Shown: positions 8,248 to 16,367 of the stretch, piece by piece | Position numbering within the stretch: the stretch's first letter is position 1 | Layout of the letters: each line of letters begins with the position of its first letter | Origin: CATQGW01 sp965262235 | GTDB lineage: Bacteria > Chloroflexota > Dehalococcoidia > Bin125 | Reading direction: 5' to 3' | DNA length: 64,000 nucleotides | NCBI GenBank assembly: GCA_965262235.1 | Contig: OZ253504.1 | Coordinates: 1,302,001 to 1,366,000, forward strand | Made by a program: the position numbers and the translations under genes | The notes under the pieces: model-generated | The model's input: only the letters and a program-made list of their open reading frames with translations | Database searches by the model: none | Told to the model about the DNA's origin: nothing

Positions 8248-10305
8248 CTAGCGCGCCGCCGCGAGCACACTCTGCGGTACGACCGCGTAGTGGTCGAACT
8301 CAATGCTTGCCATGGCACGACCCTGCGTCATAGAACGCAAGGTCGTGGTGTAACCGAACAATTCAGCCAGCGGGATCCGTGCGCGGATGACCTGCACGGG
8401 GCCGCGGACCTCGGTGCCGAGCACCTGGCCGCGACGACCGCTGACGTCGCCGAGCACATCCCCGAAGAACTCATCGGGTGAGGATATCTCGGCCCGCATG
8501 ACGGGCTCGAGCTGGACGGGGTCGGCCTTGCGCATCGCTTCGCGGAAGGCCATGCGGCCGGCCGTCGCGAAGGCGATCTCGCTGGAGTCGACCTGGTGGT
8601 AACTGCCATCGATCAGGGCGACCTTGACATCGACGACGGGGAAGCCGCCGACGACGCCGTTGCGCATCGCGTCGATCACGCCACGCCGCACTGAGGGAAC
8701 GAACTGTTGGGGCACGACGCCGCCGGTGGTGTCGTCGACGAACTCGAAGCCGTCGCCGGCACGGGCGGGCTCGACGCGGAGCACCACGTGGCCGTATTGG
8801 CCGCGGCCGCCGCTTTGGCGGACGAAGCGGCCTTCGGCTTCGGTGCGGCGGCGGATCGTTTCGCGGTAGGCGACCTGCGGGCGGCCGACGTTGCAGACGA
8901 CGTTGAATTCGCGGCGGAGGCGGTCGGCGATCACTTCGAGGTGCAGCTCGCCCATGCCGGAGATCAGCGTCTGGCCGGTCTCGTCGTTGAATTCGACGTG
9001 GAAGGTGGGGTCTTCTTCGACCAGCTTGCGCAGCGAGCCGCCGAGCCGGTCCTGATCGTCCTTGCTCTTGGCCTCGATGGCGACTGAGACGACGGGTTCG
9101 GGGAAGCGAATCTGGTCAAGCAGGAGCGGAGCGTCGCGGGTACAGAGGGTGTCGCCGGTGAAGGTGCCCTTGGGCCCGACGAAGGCGGCGATGTCGCCGG
9201 CGGTGACGCGCTGGATGTCTTCGCGGGAGTCGGCGTGCATGCGCAGCAGGCGTCCGGCGCGCTCGACCTTGTCGCGGCTCGAGTTGTAGACACTCGAGCC
9301 GGCTTCGAGGGTGCCGGCGTAGATGCGCACGTAGGCGATCCGGCCGACGTAGGGGTCGGTGACGATTTTGAAGGCGAGCGCGGTGAGCGGCTCGTTGGGA
9401 TCGGCGCGGCGCTCGATATCGATGCCGCCGGGGCCGATGCCGTGCACCGGCGGGACCTCATCGGGGGCAGGCAGGTAATCGACGATCGCGTCGAGCAGGC
9501 GCTGGACGCCGACGTTCTTGAGCGCGCTGCCGCAGAGGACGGGGGTGAACAGGTTGTTGATGGCGCCGCGGCGCACGGCCTTGTGGATCTCGTCCTCGGT
9601 GAGCGCGTGGCCCTCGACGTAGGAGATCATGGTCTGTTCGTCGTTTTCGGCGATCCGCTCAATCATCGTCTCGCGCCAGCGGCCGGCGTCGTCGACGTAC
9701 TGCTCGGGGATCGGGCCCTCGCGGGGCGGGTCGTCGCGGTCGGCGCTGAAGAACCAGGCGCGCTGGCGAATCAGGTCGATCACGCCTTCGAAGCGGTCCT
9801 CGCTGCCGATCGGAATCTGGATCGGGACCGGGACGGCGCCGAGGCGGTCGCGAATCATCTCCATCGTGCGCCAGTAGTCGGCGCCGATGCGATCCATCTT
9901 GTTAACGAAGCAGATGCGGGGGACGGAGTAGCGGTCGGCCTGGCGCCAGACGGTTTCGGATTGCGGCTCGACGCCGGCGACAGCGTCGAACACGACCACG
10001 CCGCCGTCAAGCACACGCAGGCTGCGCTCGACCTCGACGGTGAAATCGACGTGCCCGGGTGTGTCGATGATGTTGATCAGGTGGTCGTTCCACTGGGCGC
10101 TGGTTGCGGCGGCGGTGATCGTGATGCCGCGCTCGCGCTCCTGGTCCATGTAGTCCATGACGGTGGTGCCGTCGTGGACCTCACCGATTTTGTAGGTGCG
10201 TCCGGTGAAGTAGAGGATCCGCTCGGTGACAGTCGTCTTGCCCGCGTCGATATGCGCGATCACGCCGATGTTGCGGACATACTGAATCGGCTTGTCGGAA
10301 GCCAT
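8248..10305 (-). CDS. fusA: Elongation factor G
   Basis: EF-G (685 aa) is the translocase GTPase of elongation. G1 AHIDAGKTTVTERIL (residues about 17-31), the DYMDQERERGITITAAA switch, G3 DTPGHVDF and G4 NKMDR are all present. Domains II-V follow, including GMGELHLEVIADRL and the C-terminal TLRSMTQGRA segment. Length is typical. It lies between rpsG (24 nt upstream) and tuf (34 nt downstream), the canonical str order. Confidence 0.98.
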   Translation of the reverse strand: MASDKPIQYVRNIGVIAHIDAGKTTVTERILYFTGRTYKIGEVHDGTTVMDYMDQERERGITITAAATSAQWNDHLINIIDTPGHVDFTVEVERSLRVLDGGVVVFDAVAGVEPQSETVWRQADRYSVPRICFVNKMDRIGADYWRTMEMIRDRLGAVPVPIQIPIGSEDRFEGVIDLIRQRAWFFSADRDDPPREGPIPEQYVDDAGRWRETMIERIAENDEQTMISYVEGHALTEDEIHKAVRRGAINNLFTPVLCGSALKNVGVQRLLDAIVDYLPAPDEVPPVHGIGPGGIDIERRADPNEPLTALAFKIVTDPYVGRIAYVRIYAGTLEAGSSVYNSSRDKVERAGRLLRMHADSREDIQRVTAGDIAAFVGPKGTFTGDTLCTRDAPLLLDQIRFPEPVVSVAIEAKSKDDQDRLGGSLRKLVEEDPTFHVEFNDETGQTLISGMGELHLEVIADRLRREFNVVCNVGRPQVAYRETIRRRTEAEGRFVRQSGGRGQYGHVVLRVEPARAGDGFEFVDDTTGGVVPQQFVPSVRRGVIDAMRNGVVGGFPVVDVKVALIDGSYHQVDSSEIAFATAGRMAFREAMRKADPVQLEPVMRAEISSPDEFFGDVLGDVSGRRGQVLGTEVRGPVQVIRARIPLAELFGYTTTLRSMTQGRAMASIEFDHYAVVPQSVLAAAR

Positions 10306-10329
10306 GGTGGTGTTCCTTGGGCCCGTCTG

Positions 10330-10800
10330 CTACCAGCGGTAGTGGGCGAACGCGCGGTTCGCCTCGGCCATGCGGTGGACCTCTTCACGGCGGCGGACCG
10401 CGGTGCCTGTGTGGTTGTAAGCGTCGAGCAGCTCGTCGGCGAGGGAGAGGTAGGAGGAGCGGCCCTTGCGGGCGCGCATCGCGGTGACGAGCCAGCGAAT
10501 CCCGAGCGAGGCTCGGCGGTCGTGGCGGATTTCGACGGGGACCTGGTAGGTGGCGCCACCGACGCGGCGGGGGCGCACTTCCATTTCGGGGGTGATGTTG
10601 GCGAGCGCCTGATCGAAGACGTCGAGCGGGTCCTGGCGGACGCGGTCGCGGATCACATCGAGCGCCTGATACATGATTTTTTCGGCGATGCTCTTCTTGC
10701 CGTCGAGCATGATCCGATTGATCACCATCTGGACGGGGACGCTGTCGTAGCGGGCATCGGGGCGGATTTGATGGCGGTCGGGACGGCGGCGACGCGGCAT
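10330..10800 (-). CDS. rpsG: 30S ribosomal protein S7
   Basis: S7 (156 aa) nucleates assembly of the 30S head and contacts the E-site tRNA. The start MPRRRRP, the helices VINRIMLDGKKSIAEKIMYQAL and NITPEMEVRPRRVGGATYQVPVE, and the ending EVHRMAEANRAFAHYRW are diagnostic. It is separated from rpsL by 57 nt that include a strong hairpin at the rpsL stop. Confidence 0.97.
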   Translation of the reverse strand: MPRRRRPDRHQIRPDARYDSVPVQMVINRIMLDGKKSIAEKIMYQALDVIRDRVRQDPLDVFDQALANITPEMEVRPRRVGGATYQVPVEIRHDRRASLGIRWLVTAMRARKGRSSYLSLADELLDAYNHTGTAVRRREEVHRMAEANRAFAHYRW

Positions 10801-10848
10801 TGCTTGGCTCTCTCAGAGCTGGCCGCCTCCAACCGGCGGCAAAGTGAA

Positions 10849-10870
10849 GGCCACCCGTTAATGGGTGGCC
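10849..10870 (-). terminator. Hairpin with the rpsL stop codon in its loop (attenuator-like)
   Basis: On the minus strand GGCCACCC and GGGTGGCC form a perfect 8-bp stem around a 6-nt loop, and the rpsL TAA (10858-10860) lies in that loop. TTCACTTT follows the stem, a partial U-tract. It could be a weak terminator or attenuator tuning rpsL against rpsG-fusA-tuf, or a 3'-end stabiliser. The structure is visible; the role is inferred. Confidence 0.45.
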
Positions 10871-11295
10871 GCGGTGGTCAATCCTGCTGACTTGCGCGCT
10901 CCGTACTTAGAACGCCCTCGCTTCCGCTCGGCGACGCCGAGCGCGTCAAGCGCGCCGCGGACGACCTGATAACGGACGCCGGGGAGGTCGCGAACGCGAC
11001 CACCACGGATGAGTACGATCGAGTGTTCCTGCAGCGTGTGGCCCTCGCCGGGGATGTAGGCGGTGACTTCGATGCCGTTGGTGAGGCGGACGCGGCAGAC
11101 TTTGCGCAGCGCGGAGTTGGGCTTCTTGGGGGTGACGGTGCGGACGGCGGTGCAGACGCCGCGCTTCTGCGGCGAACCGGAGTCCTGAGTGGTGCGATTG
11201 GTGAGCGCGTTGTAGCGGAAGCGGAGCGCCGGGGCCTTGGCCTTTTTGCGGCCCTTTTTGCGCCCGTGTCGCGCGAGCTGATTGATTGTCGGCAC
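10858..11295 (-). CDS. rpsL: 30S ribosomal protein S12 with an insertion before PQKRG
   Basis: S12 (145 aa) is at the decoding centre. The start is the GTG at 11293-11295 (MPTINQLARHGRKKGRKK), the only choice that gives the conserved N-terminus. TPKKPNSALRKVCRVRLTNG, YIPGEGHTLQEHS and GGRVRDLPGVRYQVVRGALD are invariant-type blocks. Between KAPAL and PQKRGVC there is an extra stretch (RFRYNALTNRTTQDSGS) where E. coli-type S12 has only a few residues. Similar insertions occur in some other phyla. It is the first gene of the str block. Confidence 0.96.
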   Translation of the reverse strand: MPTINQLARHGRKKGRKKAKAPALRFRYNALTNRTTQDSGSPQKRGVCTAVRTVTPKKPNSALRKVCRVRLTNGIEVTAYIPGEGHTLQEHSIVLIRGGRVRDLPGVRYQVVRGALDALGVAERKRGRSKYGARKSAGLTTAATH

Positions 11296-11490
11296 TGGGC
11301 TGCCTGTCCATCCCCCGCCTGCGCCGCTTGGCGGCCTGGTTGGCGGGGTGAGTTGTGCGCTTCCACAATAGAAGGGCCGAAGCCGGCGGTTGATCCGCGT
11401 CGAGCGGGGCCCGGTGGGCAACCTGCTCGGTGGTCATCGCCCGTGTACGGCTTCAGCCCCTGCGCACCCTGGAGCGCGCGTAGAACCAGA

Positions 11491-11520
11491 ATCATAGCCA
11501 CTCGCTGTGCCCCGTGGCAA
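11491..11520 (-). promoter_or_regulatory. Sigma70-type promoter of the str/S10 block
   Basis: On the minus strand TTGCCA (11515-11520) and TATGAT (11491-11496) are separated by exactly 18 nt. This lies about 190 nt upstream of rpsL in the only sizeable gap (11296-11569) before a 19-gene ribosomal block. Transcription would start near 11484, leaving a long GC-rich leader that could hold regulation. No known ribosomal-protein leader motif was recognised in it. Confidence 0.65.
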
Positions 11521-11569
11521 CCCCGCCGGCCCTACCTATTGCGACTGTGGCGCGTCTGTCGCGCAGCTG

Positions 11570-12490
11570 TCAGACACCGGCGTAGGAGTGCAGGCCGCTG
11601 ATCCAGAGGTTGACGCCCAGATAGGTAAAGAGCACGGCGGCGAAACCGGCGACGACGATCCAGGCGCTGCGGCTGCCGCGTAGGCCGCGCAAGCCACGGG
11701 CGTGGATGTAGACGGCGAAGATCAGCCAGGTGACAAGCGCGGCCGTTTCCTTGGGGTCCCAACCCCAGTAGCGGCCCCAGGCGTCGTTGGCCCAGAATGC
11801 TCCGAGCGCGACGCCGACGGCGAGCAAGGGGAAGCCGACGAGGACGGCCCGGTAGGTGAGCAGGTCGCAGCGCTCGGGCGTGGGCAGGAAGGCGAAGCGT
11901 CCGGCGCGTCCGGCGAAGCGCCAGCCCTGGGCGAGGTGCATCACGGCGGCGCCGAATGCGACGGCGAGCACGGCGTAGGAGAGGATCATCAAGGCGACGT
12001 GAATCGTGAGCAAGGTGGGACTCTGGAGGGCAGGGACGAGCACTTCCTGGCCTTCGCTGGGGAATGCGAGGGCGCTGGCGTAGAGACCGCAGGCGACCGG
12101 GAGCACGAACGCGCCGGCGAGACGGGTGCCCGAGCGATATTCGACGATGGCGTAGATGAGCACGATCGCGATGCCGAAGGACATCGAGAACTCGAACAGG
12201 TTGCTGTAGGGCGCATGCTGGAGGGCGATGCTGCGCATCACCAGCCCGGCGAGGCCGACGAGCGCGGCGACCCAGGTGCTGAGCGTGGCCATGCCGCCGA
12301 GCGTGGCGGAGCGCTGGATGCGGAGGGGCTGAGCGGACTGGGGGGCGACGCCGGGCTCGGTCGCGACGACGCGCTGGCTGCTGAGGACGGCGGCGAACCA
12401 GGGTTGCGCGGCGTAGACGATCGAGGTCGAGGCGGCGCAGATGGCCGCGACGAAGCTGGCCCAGAGCAGGAACAACGCGCTGTCGGCCAC
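11570..12490 (-). CDS. ccsB: Cytochrome c biogenesis protein CcsB/CcsA-type (heme handling)
   Basis: This 306-aa polytopic membrane protein matches the System II cytochrome c maturation family, which carries heme across the membrane for ligation to apocytochromes. It shows the tryptophan-rich WWD-type signature WGRYWGWDPKETAALVTW (residues about 236-253), HAPYSNLFEFSMSF, and about eight hydrophobic helices. The start is a GTG with GAGGG upstream. It is the last gene of the minus-strand operon, 39 nt after the PIG-L gene. The partner ResB/CcsB-type protein is not in this window. Confidence 0.88.
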   Translation of the reverse strand: MADSALFLLWASFVAAICAASTSIVYAAQPWFAAVLSSQRVVATEPGVAPQSAQPLRIQRSATLGGMATLSTWVAALVGLAGLVMRSIALQHAPYSNLFEFSMSFGIAIVLIYAIVEYRSGTRLAGAFVLPVACGLYASALAFPSEGQEVLVPALQSPTLLTIHVALMILSYAVLAVAFGAAVMHLAQGWRFAGRAGRFAFLPTPERCDLLTYRAVLVGFPLLAVGVALGAFWANDAWGRYWGWDPKETAALVTWLIFAVYIHARGLRGLRGSRSAWIVVAGFAAVLFTYLGVNLWISGLHSYAGV

Positions 12491-12529
12491 GCGATCGCCC
12501 TCTTCCCTGATCGATTCTATGCGGAGGCT

Positions 12530-13387
12530 CTACGAGGGGGTTGCCCCCGGGGCCGCGAGCGCTGGCTCAGGCGGTGCAGCCGCTTCCGTGCTCGCCTCGT
12601 TGGCTGCCCTGGCCTCGTCGGCGGCCTGTTCGCGCTGCTTCTTGAGGGCGGCGAGGGCGCTGGCGCGGCGCGGCGTGCTGGCGTCGCCGAAGGTGAGGCG
12701 GCGGAAGGCCTCGGCCCAGGGGACGCGCCCTTCGGCGGCGGCCATGCGCTGGCGCTGCGTCATGCGCTTGGCCATCTCCTCGCGGTTGGTGGCCTGGACC
12801 TGGGTGGCGTGGTGGAAGAGCGCGTCGACGCGGCGCTCGAGCTGGCCGCTGATGTCGACCCAGTGGTCGGGCTCGCGCGAGCCGGCGAGGAAGACGGTGT
12901 TGACGCGGTGGGGCTCGAGGCCGGCGGTGATCTGCTCGGCGTAGGTGTGGGGGTTGCGCGAGAGCGGGAAGACGGCGTCGAGGGCGGCGATGCCGACGGT
13001 GCGGTGATCGCGGTGATTGAAGCCGCGGTAGCCGTCCCAGGTGATCATCAGCTCGGGGCGGACCTCACGGACGACGCGGACGAGGGCGCCGCGCAGTTCG
13101 GGGCCGTCTTCGACGAAGCCGTCGGGCACTCGCAGGAAGATGCAGCGGCGGACGCCGAGTTCGGCGGACGCGGCCTCCTGCTCGGCCTCGCGCAGCGCGG
13201 CGAGGTCGGCGGGCGCGAGGTTAGGGTCCTTGCTGCCCTTGTCGCCGCTGGTGACGAGGCAGAAGGTGACATGCCATCCGTCGTCGGCAAGCGCGGCGAC
13301 GGTGCCGCCGCAGGTGAACTCGATGTCGTCGGGGTGCGCCATCACGACGAGGGCGCGGCGCGGTTCCTGCTGCTTCGAATCGGTCAT
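12530..13387 (-). CDS. PIG-L (LmbE) family zinc-dependent deacetylase
   Basis: This 285-aa protein has the PIG-L signature AHPDDIEFTCGGT (residues about 17-29), whose His-Pro-Asp-Asp supplies zinc ligands and the catalytic Asp, and the second metal His in NHRDHRTVG. Members de-N-acetylate GlcNAc conjugates: MshB in mycothiol, BshB in bacillithiol, and GlcNAc-PI in eukaryotes. The last about 45 residues form an Ala/Glu-rich tail. It lies 54 nt after an MshA-like glycosyltransferase, so a thiol-glycoside or glycolipid pathway is plausible, but the substrate is unknown. Confidence 0.85.
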   Translation of the reverse strand: MTDSKQQEPRRALVVMAHPDDIEFTCGGTVAALADDGWHVTFCLVTSGDKGSKDPNLAPADLAALREAEQEAASAELGVRRCIFLRVPDGFVEDGPELRGALVRVVREVRPELMITWDGYRGFNHRDHRTVGIAALDAVFPLSRNPHTYAEQITAGLEPHRVNTVFLAGSREPDHWVDISGQLERRVDALFHHATQVQATNREEMAKRMTQRQRMAAAEGRVPWAEAFRRLTFGDASTPRRASALAALKKQREQAADEARAANEASTEAAAPPEPALAAPGATPS

Positions 13388-13441
13388 GAGCGGCTCCTCG
13401 ACCGAAGCTTACGCGGGTTGCTGCGGGTCGAGTGGACGAGG

Positions 13442-14746
13442 CTAACGCGCGGCGGTCGCCATGAGCGATTCGGCGGCCTCGGCGCAGGGGGAGGGATCAC
13501 GCTCCGGCTCGTCGAGCAGGGACTCGTAGAGCTCGAGCATGCGCTCGGCGACGACGGGCCAGGCGTAGCGGCGCACCGACATGGCGGCGCGCTCGCCCAT
13601 GCGCTTGCCGCGATCGGGCTGGTCGAGCACCCTGGCGAGCGATTGGGCGAAGGCGGCGGGCGAGCGTTCGCGGGCGAGGTAGCCGGTGCGGCCGTCGGCG
13701 ATCGTGGTCATCAGGCCGCCGACGCGGGAGCCGACGACGGGGGTGCCGCAGGCCATCGCCTCGACGGCGACGAGACCGAAGCTCTCGTAGGCGGAGGGCA
13801 TGGCGCACACATCGGCGGCGCGGTGCAGGTCGGGCAGCAGGTCGCGCGGGGCAGCGTCCTGCATGAACACGCGGTCGCCGACGCCGGCCGCGTCGGCGAT
13901 GGCGCGGAGGCGGCCGCGTTCGGCGGCGTCGCGTTCGTCGCCGCCAACGATCCAGAGCACGGGCTTCGGGTCGCGATTGAGGCGCGCGAGCGCTTCGATC
14001 AGGAGGTCGACGCCCTTGAGCGGTTCGAGGCGGCCGACGAAGAGGATCGCCGGCTCGTCGGCGACGCGCAGGTTGGGCAGCTCGCGGCGGACTGCGGCCC
14101 GCGCGGCCTCGCGGTCGCCGGGATGGAAGCGCTGGAGGTCGACGCCGCCGGGGGCGGTGCGGATGCGGCTGGGGTCGGCCTTGTAGAAGTCGACCAGGAA
14201 GTCGCGCTCGTGCGCGGTCCAGGGGATCAGCAGGTCGGAGCAGGAGGCGACGTGATGCTCGCCGGCGATGCGGATGGCCGGCTCGCCGCGGTCGGCGTCG
14301 CGATAGTGGCGGTTCTTGATCTCGCCGAGGGTGTGGAAGGTAGAGGCGTGGGGACAGCCCCAGCGCTGAGCCAGCGAGATGCCGCTGAGGCCGGAGACCC
14401 AATAGTGCGAATGGAGGACTTGGTAGTTCCAGCCGTGGCGGCGCGCGATCTCGTCGGCGCGCGAGGTGAAGGCGTCGATGTGCGCGGCAACTTCGATCGG
14501 CGGGAGCGGGGTCGGCGGGCCGACATCGACGTGGACGACCTGAGCGCGCGGGGCGATCTGGACGACATCGGGGAGGTCGGGACGGTCGCGGCGCGTGTAG
14601 ATGTCGACAATGCAATCACGAGCGGCCAGCTGTTGAGCGAGCTCGGCGACGTACACGTTCATGCCGCCGGCCTTGGTGGTGCCGGGGCGGGCGAGCGGCG
14701 ATGTGTGGGTGGAGATCACCGCGAGGCGTCGAAGGTGTTGTGACAT
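13442..14746 (-). CDS. GT4 glycosyltransferase, MshA-like
   Basis: This 434-aa retaining glycosyltransferase has the two-Rossmann GT-B layout. Its N-terminus (VISTHTSPLARPGTTKAGGMNVYVAELA, residues about 10-37) is strikingly like MshA, which joins GlcNAc to inositol phosphate, and like sucrose-phosphate synthases. The donor-site motif is ESFGLVAVEAMACGTPVVGS, and FVGRLEPLKGVDLL precedes it. It lies 2 nt from the GNAT gene and upstream of a PIG-L deacetylase. The family is certain; the exact acceptor is not. Confidence 0.85.
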   Translation of the reverse strand: MSQHLRRLAVISTHTSPLARPGTTKAGGMNVYVAELAQQLAARDCIVDIYTRRDRPDLPDVVQIAPRAQVVHVDVGPPTPLPPIEVAAHIDAFTSRADEIARRHGWNYQVLHSHYWVSGLSGISLAQRWGCPHASTFHTLGEIKNRHYRDADRGEPAIRIAGEHHVASCSDLLIPWTAHERDFLVDFYKADPSRIRTAPGGVDLQRFHPGDREAARAAVRRELPNLRVADEPAILFVGRLEPLKGVDLLIEALARLNRDPKPVLWIVGGDERDAAERGRLRAIADAAGVGDRVFMQDAAPRDLLPDLHRAADVCAMPSAYESFGLVAVEAMACGTPVVGSRVGGLMTTIADGRTGYLARERSPAAFAQSLARVLDQPDRGKRMGERAAMSVRRYAWPVVAERMLELYESLLDEPERDPSPCAEAAESLMATAAR

Positions 14747-14748
14747 CG

Positions 14749-15795
14749 TCAGTCAGCCCGTTGCAGCTGGAGGCGCTGCACCGCGGTCGCGCGGCCGCCC
14801 AGCTCGAACTTATAGGGCTCGTCGCCGCGCAGGAAGTTCACACGACGCAGACCGCGCTCGGCGGCGTCGCGCAGGCACAGGACTTTGGAGGCGAGGCCGA
14901 CGTTGAGGTCGCGGAAGCGAGCGTCGAAGCCGCTGTTGTAGAGCATCAGCTCGTCATGCGTCTCCCAGCACAGGATCATGGCGGCGGGTTCGCGCGAGAC
15001 GCTGAGGCGATAGAGGCGCAGCCAGCCGTGCTGCGACATGGCAGCGCCGAGGGCGACGAAGAAGCGCTCCATCCGGGGGGTGAGGAAGACGGCCTTGTCG
15101 CCGCGCGAGCCGCTCATCATCTCCATGAAGCGTGGCAGCTGTGCGGCGATCTCGTCCGGCTCTTGCAGCACATCGAGCGCGACGGCGGAGCGGAGCGTGC
15201 GAAGCGGCCGGAGCTTGCGGCGGACCTCGCGGCGATCACGGGAGCGCAGGCGATCGAGATAGGCGTCCCAACCGCCGTCAAGGTCGACGACGGGACAGAT
15301 GGCCTCTTCGCTGAGCTCGGCGCGCCAGCCGCGGCGTTGCGCCGCCGCACCGAGCAGATCGACGAGCACGGCATTGGAATCGAGGCCGCGCAGGTCGGCG
15401 CTGGTGGCGCCGCTCTGCTCGAGGTGGTCGAACAAGGACTCGACAACCTGGTGCTCGTGGCCGGTCGCGGTGACGGGGCCCATGTAGTCGGCGACTTCGT
15501 GGTCGCCGAGCCAGGCGGCCGAGCCGCCGTTGCGGGCGAGTGGGAGCACGCCGACGAGCTCGCCGTTGGCGGCTTCGACGGGCAGGATGTTGAACTCGAC
15601 CGCCGCGGGGTCGGGGCCTTCCTCGCCGCCTTCGCCGTCAGCGTCACTGCCACCTTCGCTGCCGAAGACGGACCACCAGGCGCGGGCGAACTCGGGCGCA
15701 ACGAACGGGGCGACGGTGGGCTTCGCGGAAGCGACGAGGGCGCGCCAGCGCGGCGCCAGCTCATCCCAAGCCTCGACGCTGGAGACGACGTGCAT
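14749..15795 (-). CDS. GNAT/FemAB-like (BioF2-type) acetyltransferase
   Basis: The 348-aa product resembles the Acetyltransf_6 (BioF2/CelD) branch of GNAT proteins. These are double-GNAT proteins that often transfer acyl or aminoacyl groups in polysaccharide or small-molecule synthesis. Supporting segments are DRREVRRKLRPLR in the middle and AMILCWETHDELMLYNSGFDARFRDLNVG near the C-terminus, followed by NFLRGDEPYKFELGG. Residues about 53-70 are an acidic Gly/Glu/Asp-rich insertion. It overlaps the folE stop (TGATG) and precedes the glycosyltransferase. Substrate unknown. Confidence 0.75.
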   Translation of the reverse strand: MHVVSSVEAWDELAPRWRALVASAKPTVAPFVAPEFARAWWSVFGSEGGSDADGEGGEEGPDPAAVEFNILPVEAANGELVGVLPLARNGGSAAWLGDHEVADYMGPVTATGHEHQVVESLFDHLEQSGATSADLRGLDSNAVLVDLLGAAAQRRGWRAELSEEAICPVVDLDGGWDAYLDRLRSRDRREVRRKLRPLRTLRSAVALDVLQEPDEIAAQLPRFMEMMSGSRGDKAVFLTPRMERFFVALGAAMSQHGWLRLYRLSVSREPAAMILCWETHDELMLYNSGFDARFRDLNVGLASKVLCLRDAAERGLRRVNFLRGDEPYKFELGGRATAVQRLQLQRAD

Positions 15796-16367
15796 CAGTC
15801 GGGCCGGACCAGCGCGAGGAACTCGGCGCGTGTTTCATTCTGGGTTTGGAAGGTGCCGCGCATCGCGGAGGTGACCATGCGCGAGCCGGGCTTCTTGATC
15901 CCGCGCATGGTCATGCAGAGGTGCTCGGCCTCGATCGCGACGGCCACGCCGTCGGGTTGGAGGCCTTCCATCATGATGTCAGCGATCTGGGCGGTGAGCC
16001 GCTCCTGTAGCTGCGGGCGTCGCGCGACAGCGTCGACGAGCCGCGCGAGCTTGGAGATGCCGACAACCCGACCGCGCGGCACGTAGGCGACGTGCGCGGT
16101 GCCGCGGAAGGGGAAGAGGTGATGTTCGCAGATCGAGAAGAAGGGGATGTCGCGGAGGATCACCATTTCGTCGTGCCCCTCGTCGAAGCCGACCCGGAGC
16201 AGTGCGGCGGGATCGATGTCGCGCCCGCCGAGCACTTCGTGGTAGGCGGCGGCGACGCGGCGGGGCGTTTCTTTGAGGCCTTCGCGATCGGGGTCTTCGC
16301 CGAGCGCCAGGAGCAGCTCGCGGACCGCGGCTTCGGCGCGCTTGAGGTCGACTTGATCGTTGGTCAC
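15795..16367 (-). CDS. folE: GTP cyclohydrolase I
   Basis: FolE (190 aa) converts GTP to 7,8-dihydroneopterin triphosphate, the entry step of folate and tetrahydropterin synthesis. The zinc ligands are in SICEHHLFPF (Cys80, His83) and HLCMTMRG (Cys151). KETPRRVA and VVGISKLARLVDA are also diagnostic. The start is GTG, overlapping the thrC stop by 4 nt. Length is normal. No other folate gene is adjacent. Confidence 0.95.
   Translation of the reverse strand: MTNDQVDLKRAEAAVRELLLALGEDPDREGLKETPRRVAAAYHEVLGGRDIDPAALLRVGFDEGHDEMVILRDIPFFSICEHHLFPFRGTAHVAYVPRGRVVGISKLARLVDAVARRPQLQERLTAQIADIMMEGLQPDGVAVAIEAEHLCMTMRGIKKPGSRMVTSAMRGTFQTQNETRAEFLALVRPD

Noticed and set aside
6561..10890. Long plus-strand open frames of about 550-590 codons opposite tuf, fusA and rpsG
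   Set aside because: Antisense shadows of highly conserved translation genes; no ribosome-binding site or recognisable domain.
11702..14743. A 1013-codon open frame on the plus strand opposite ccsB, the PIG-L gene and the glycosyltransferase
   Set aside because: It is the antisense of three clearly recognisable genes, is Gly/Ala/Glu-rich without any family motif, and arises from GC-rich codon bias.
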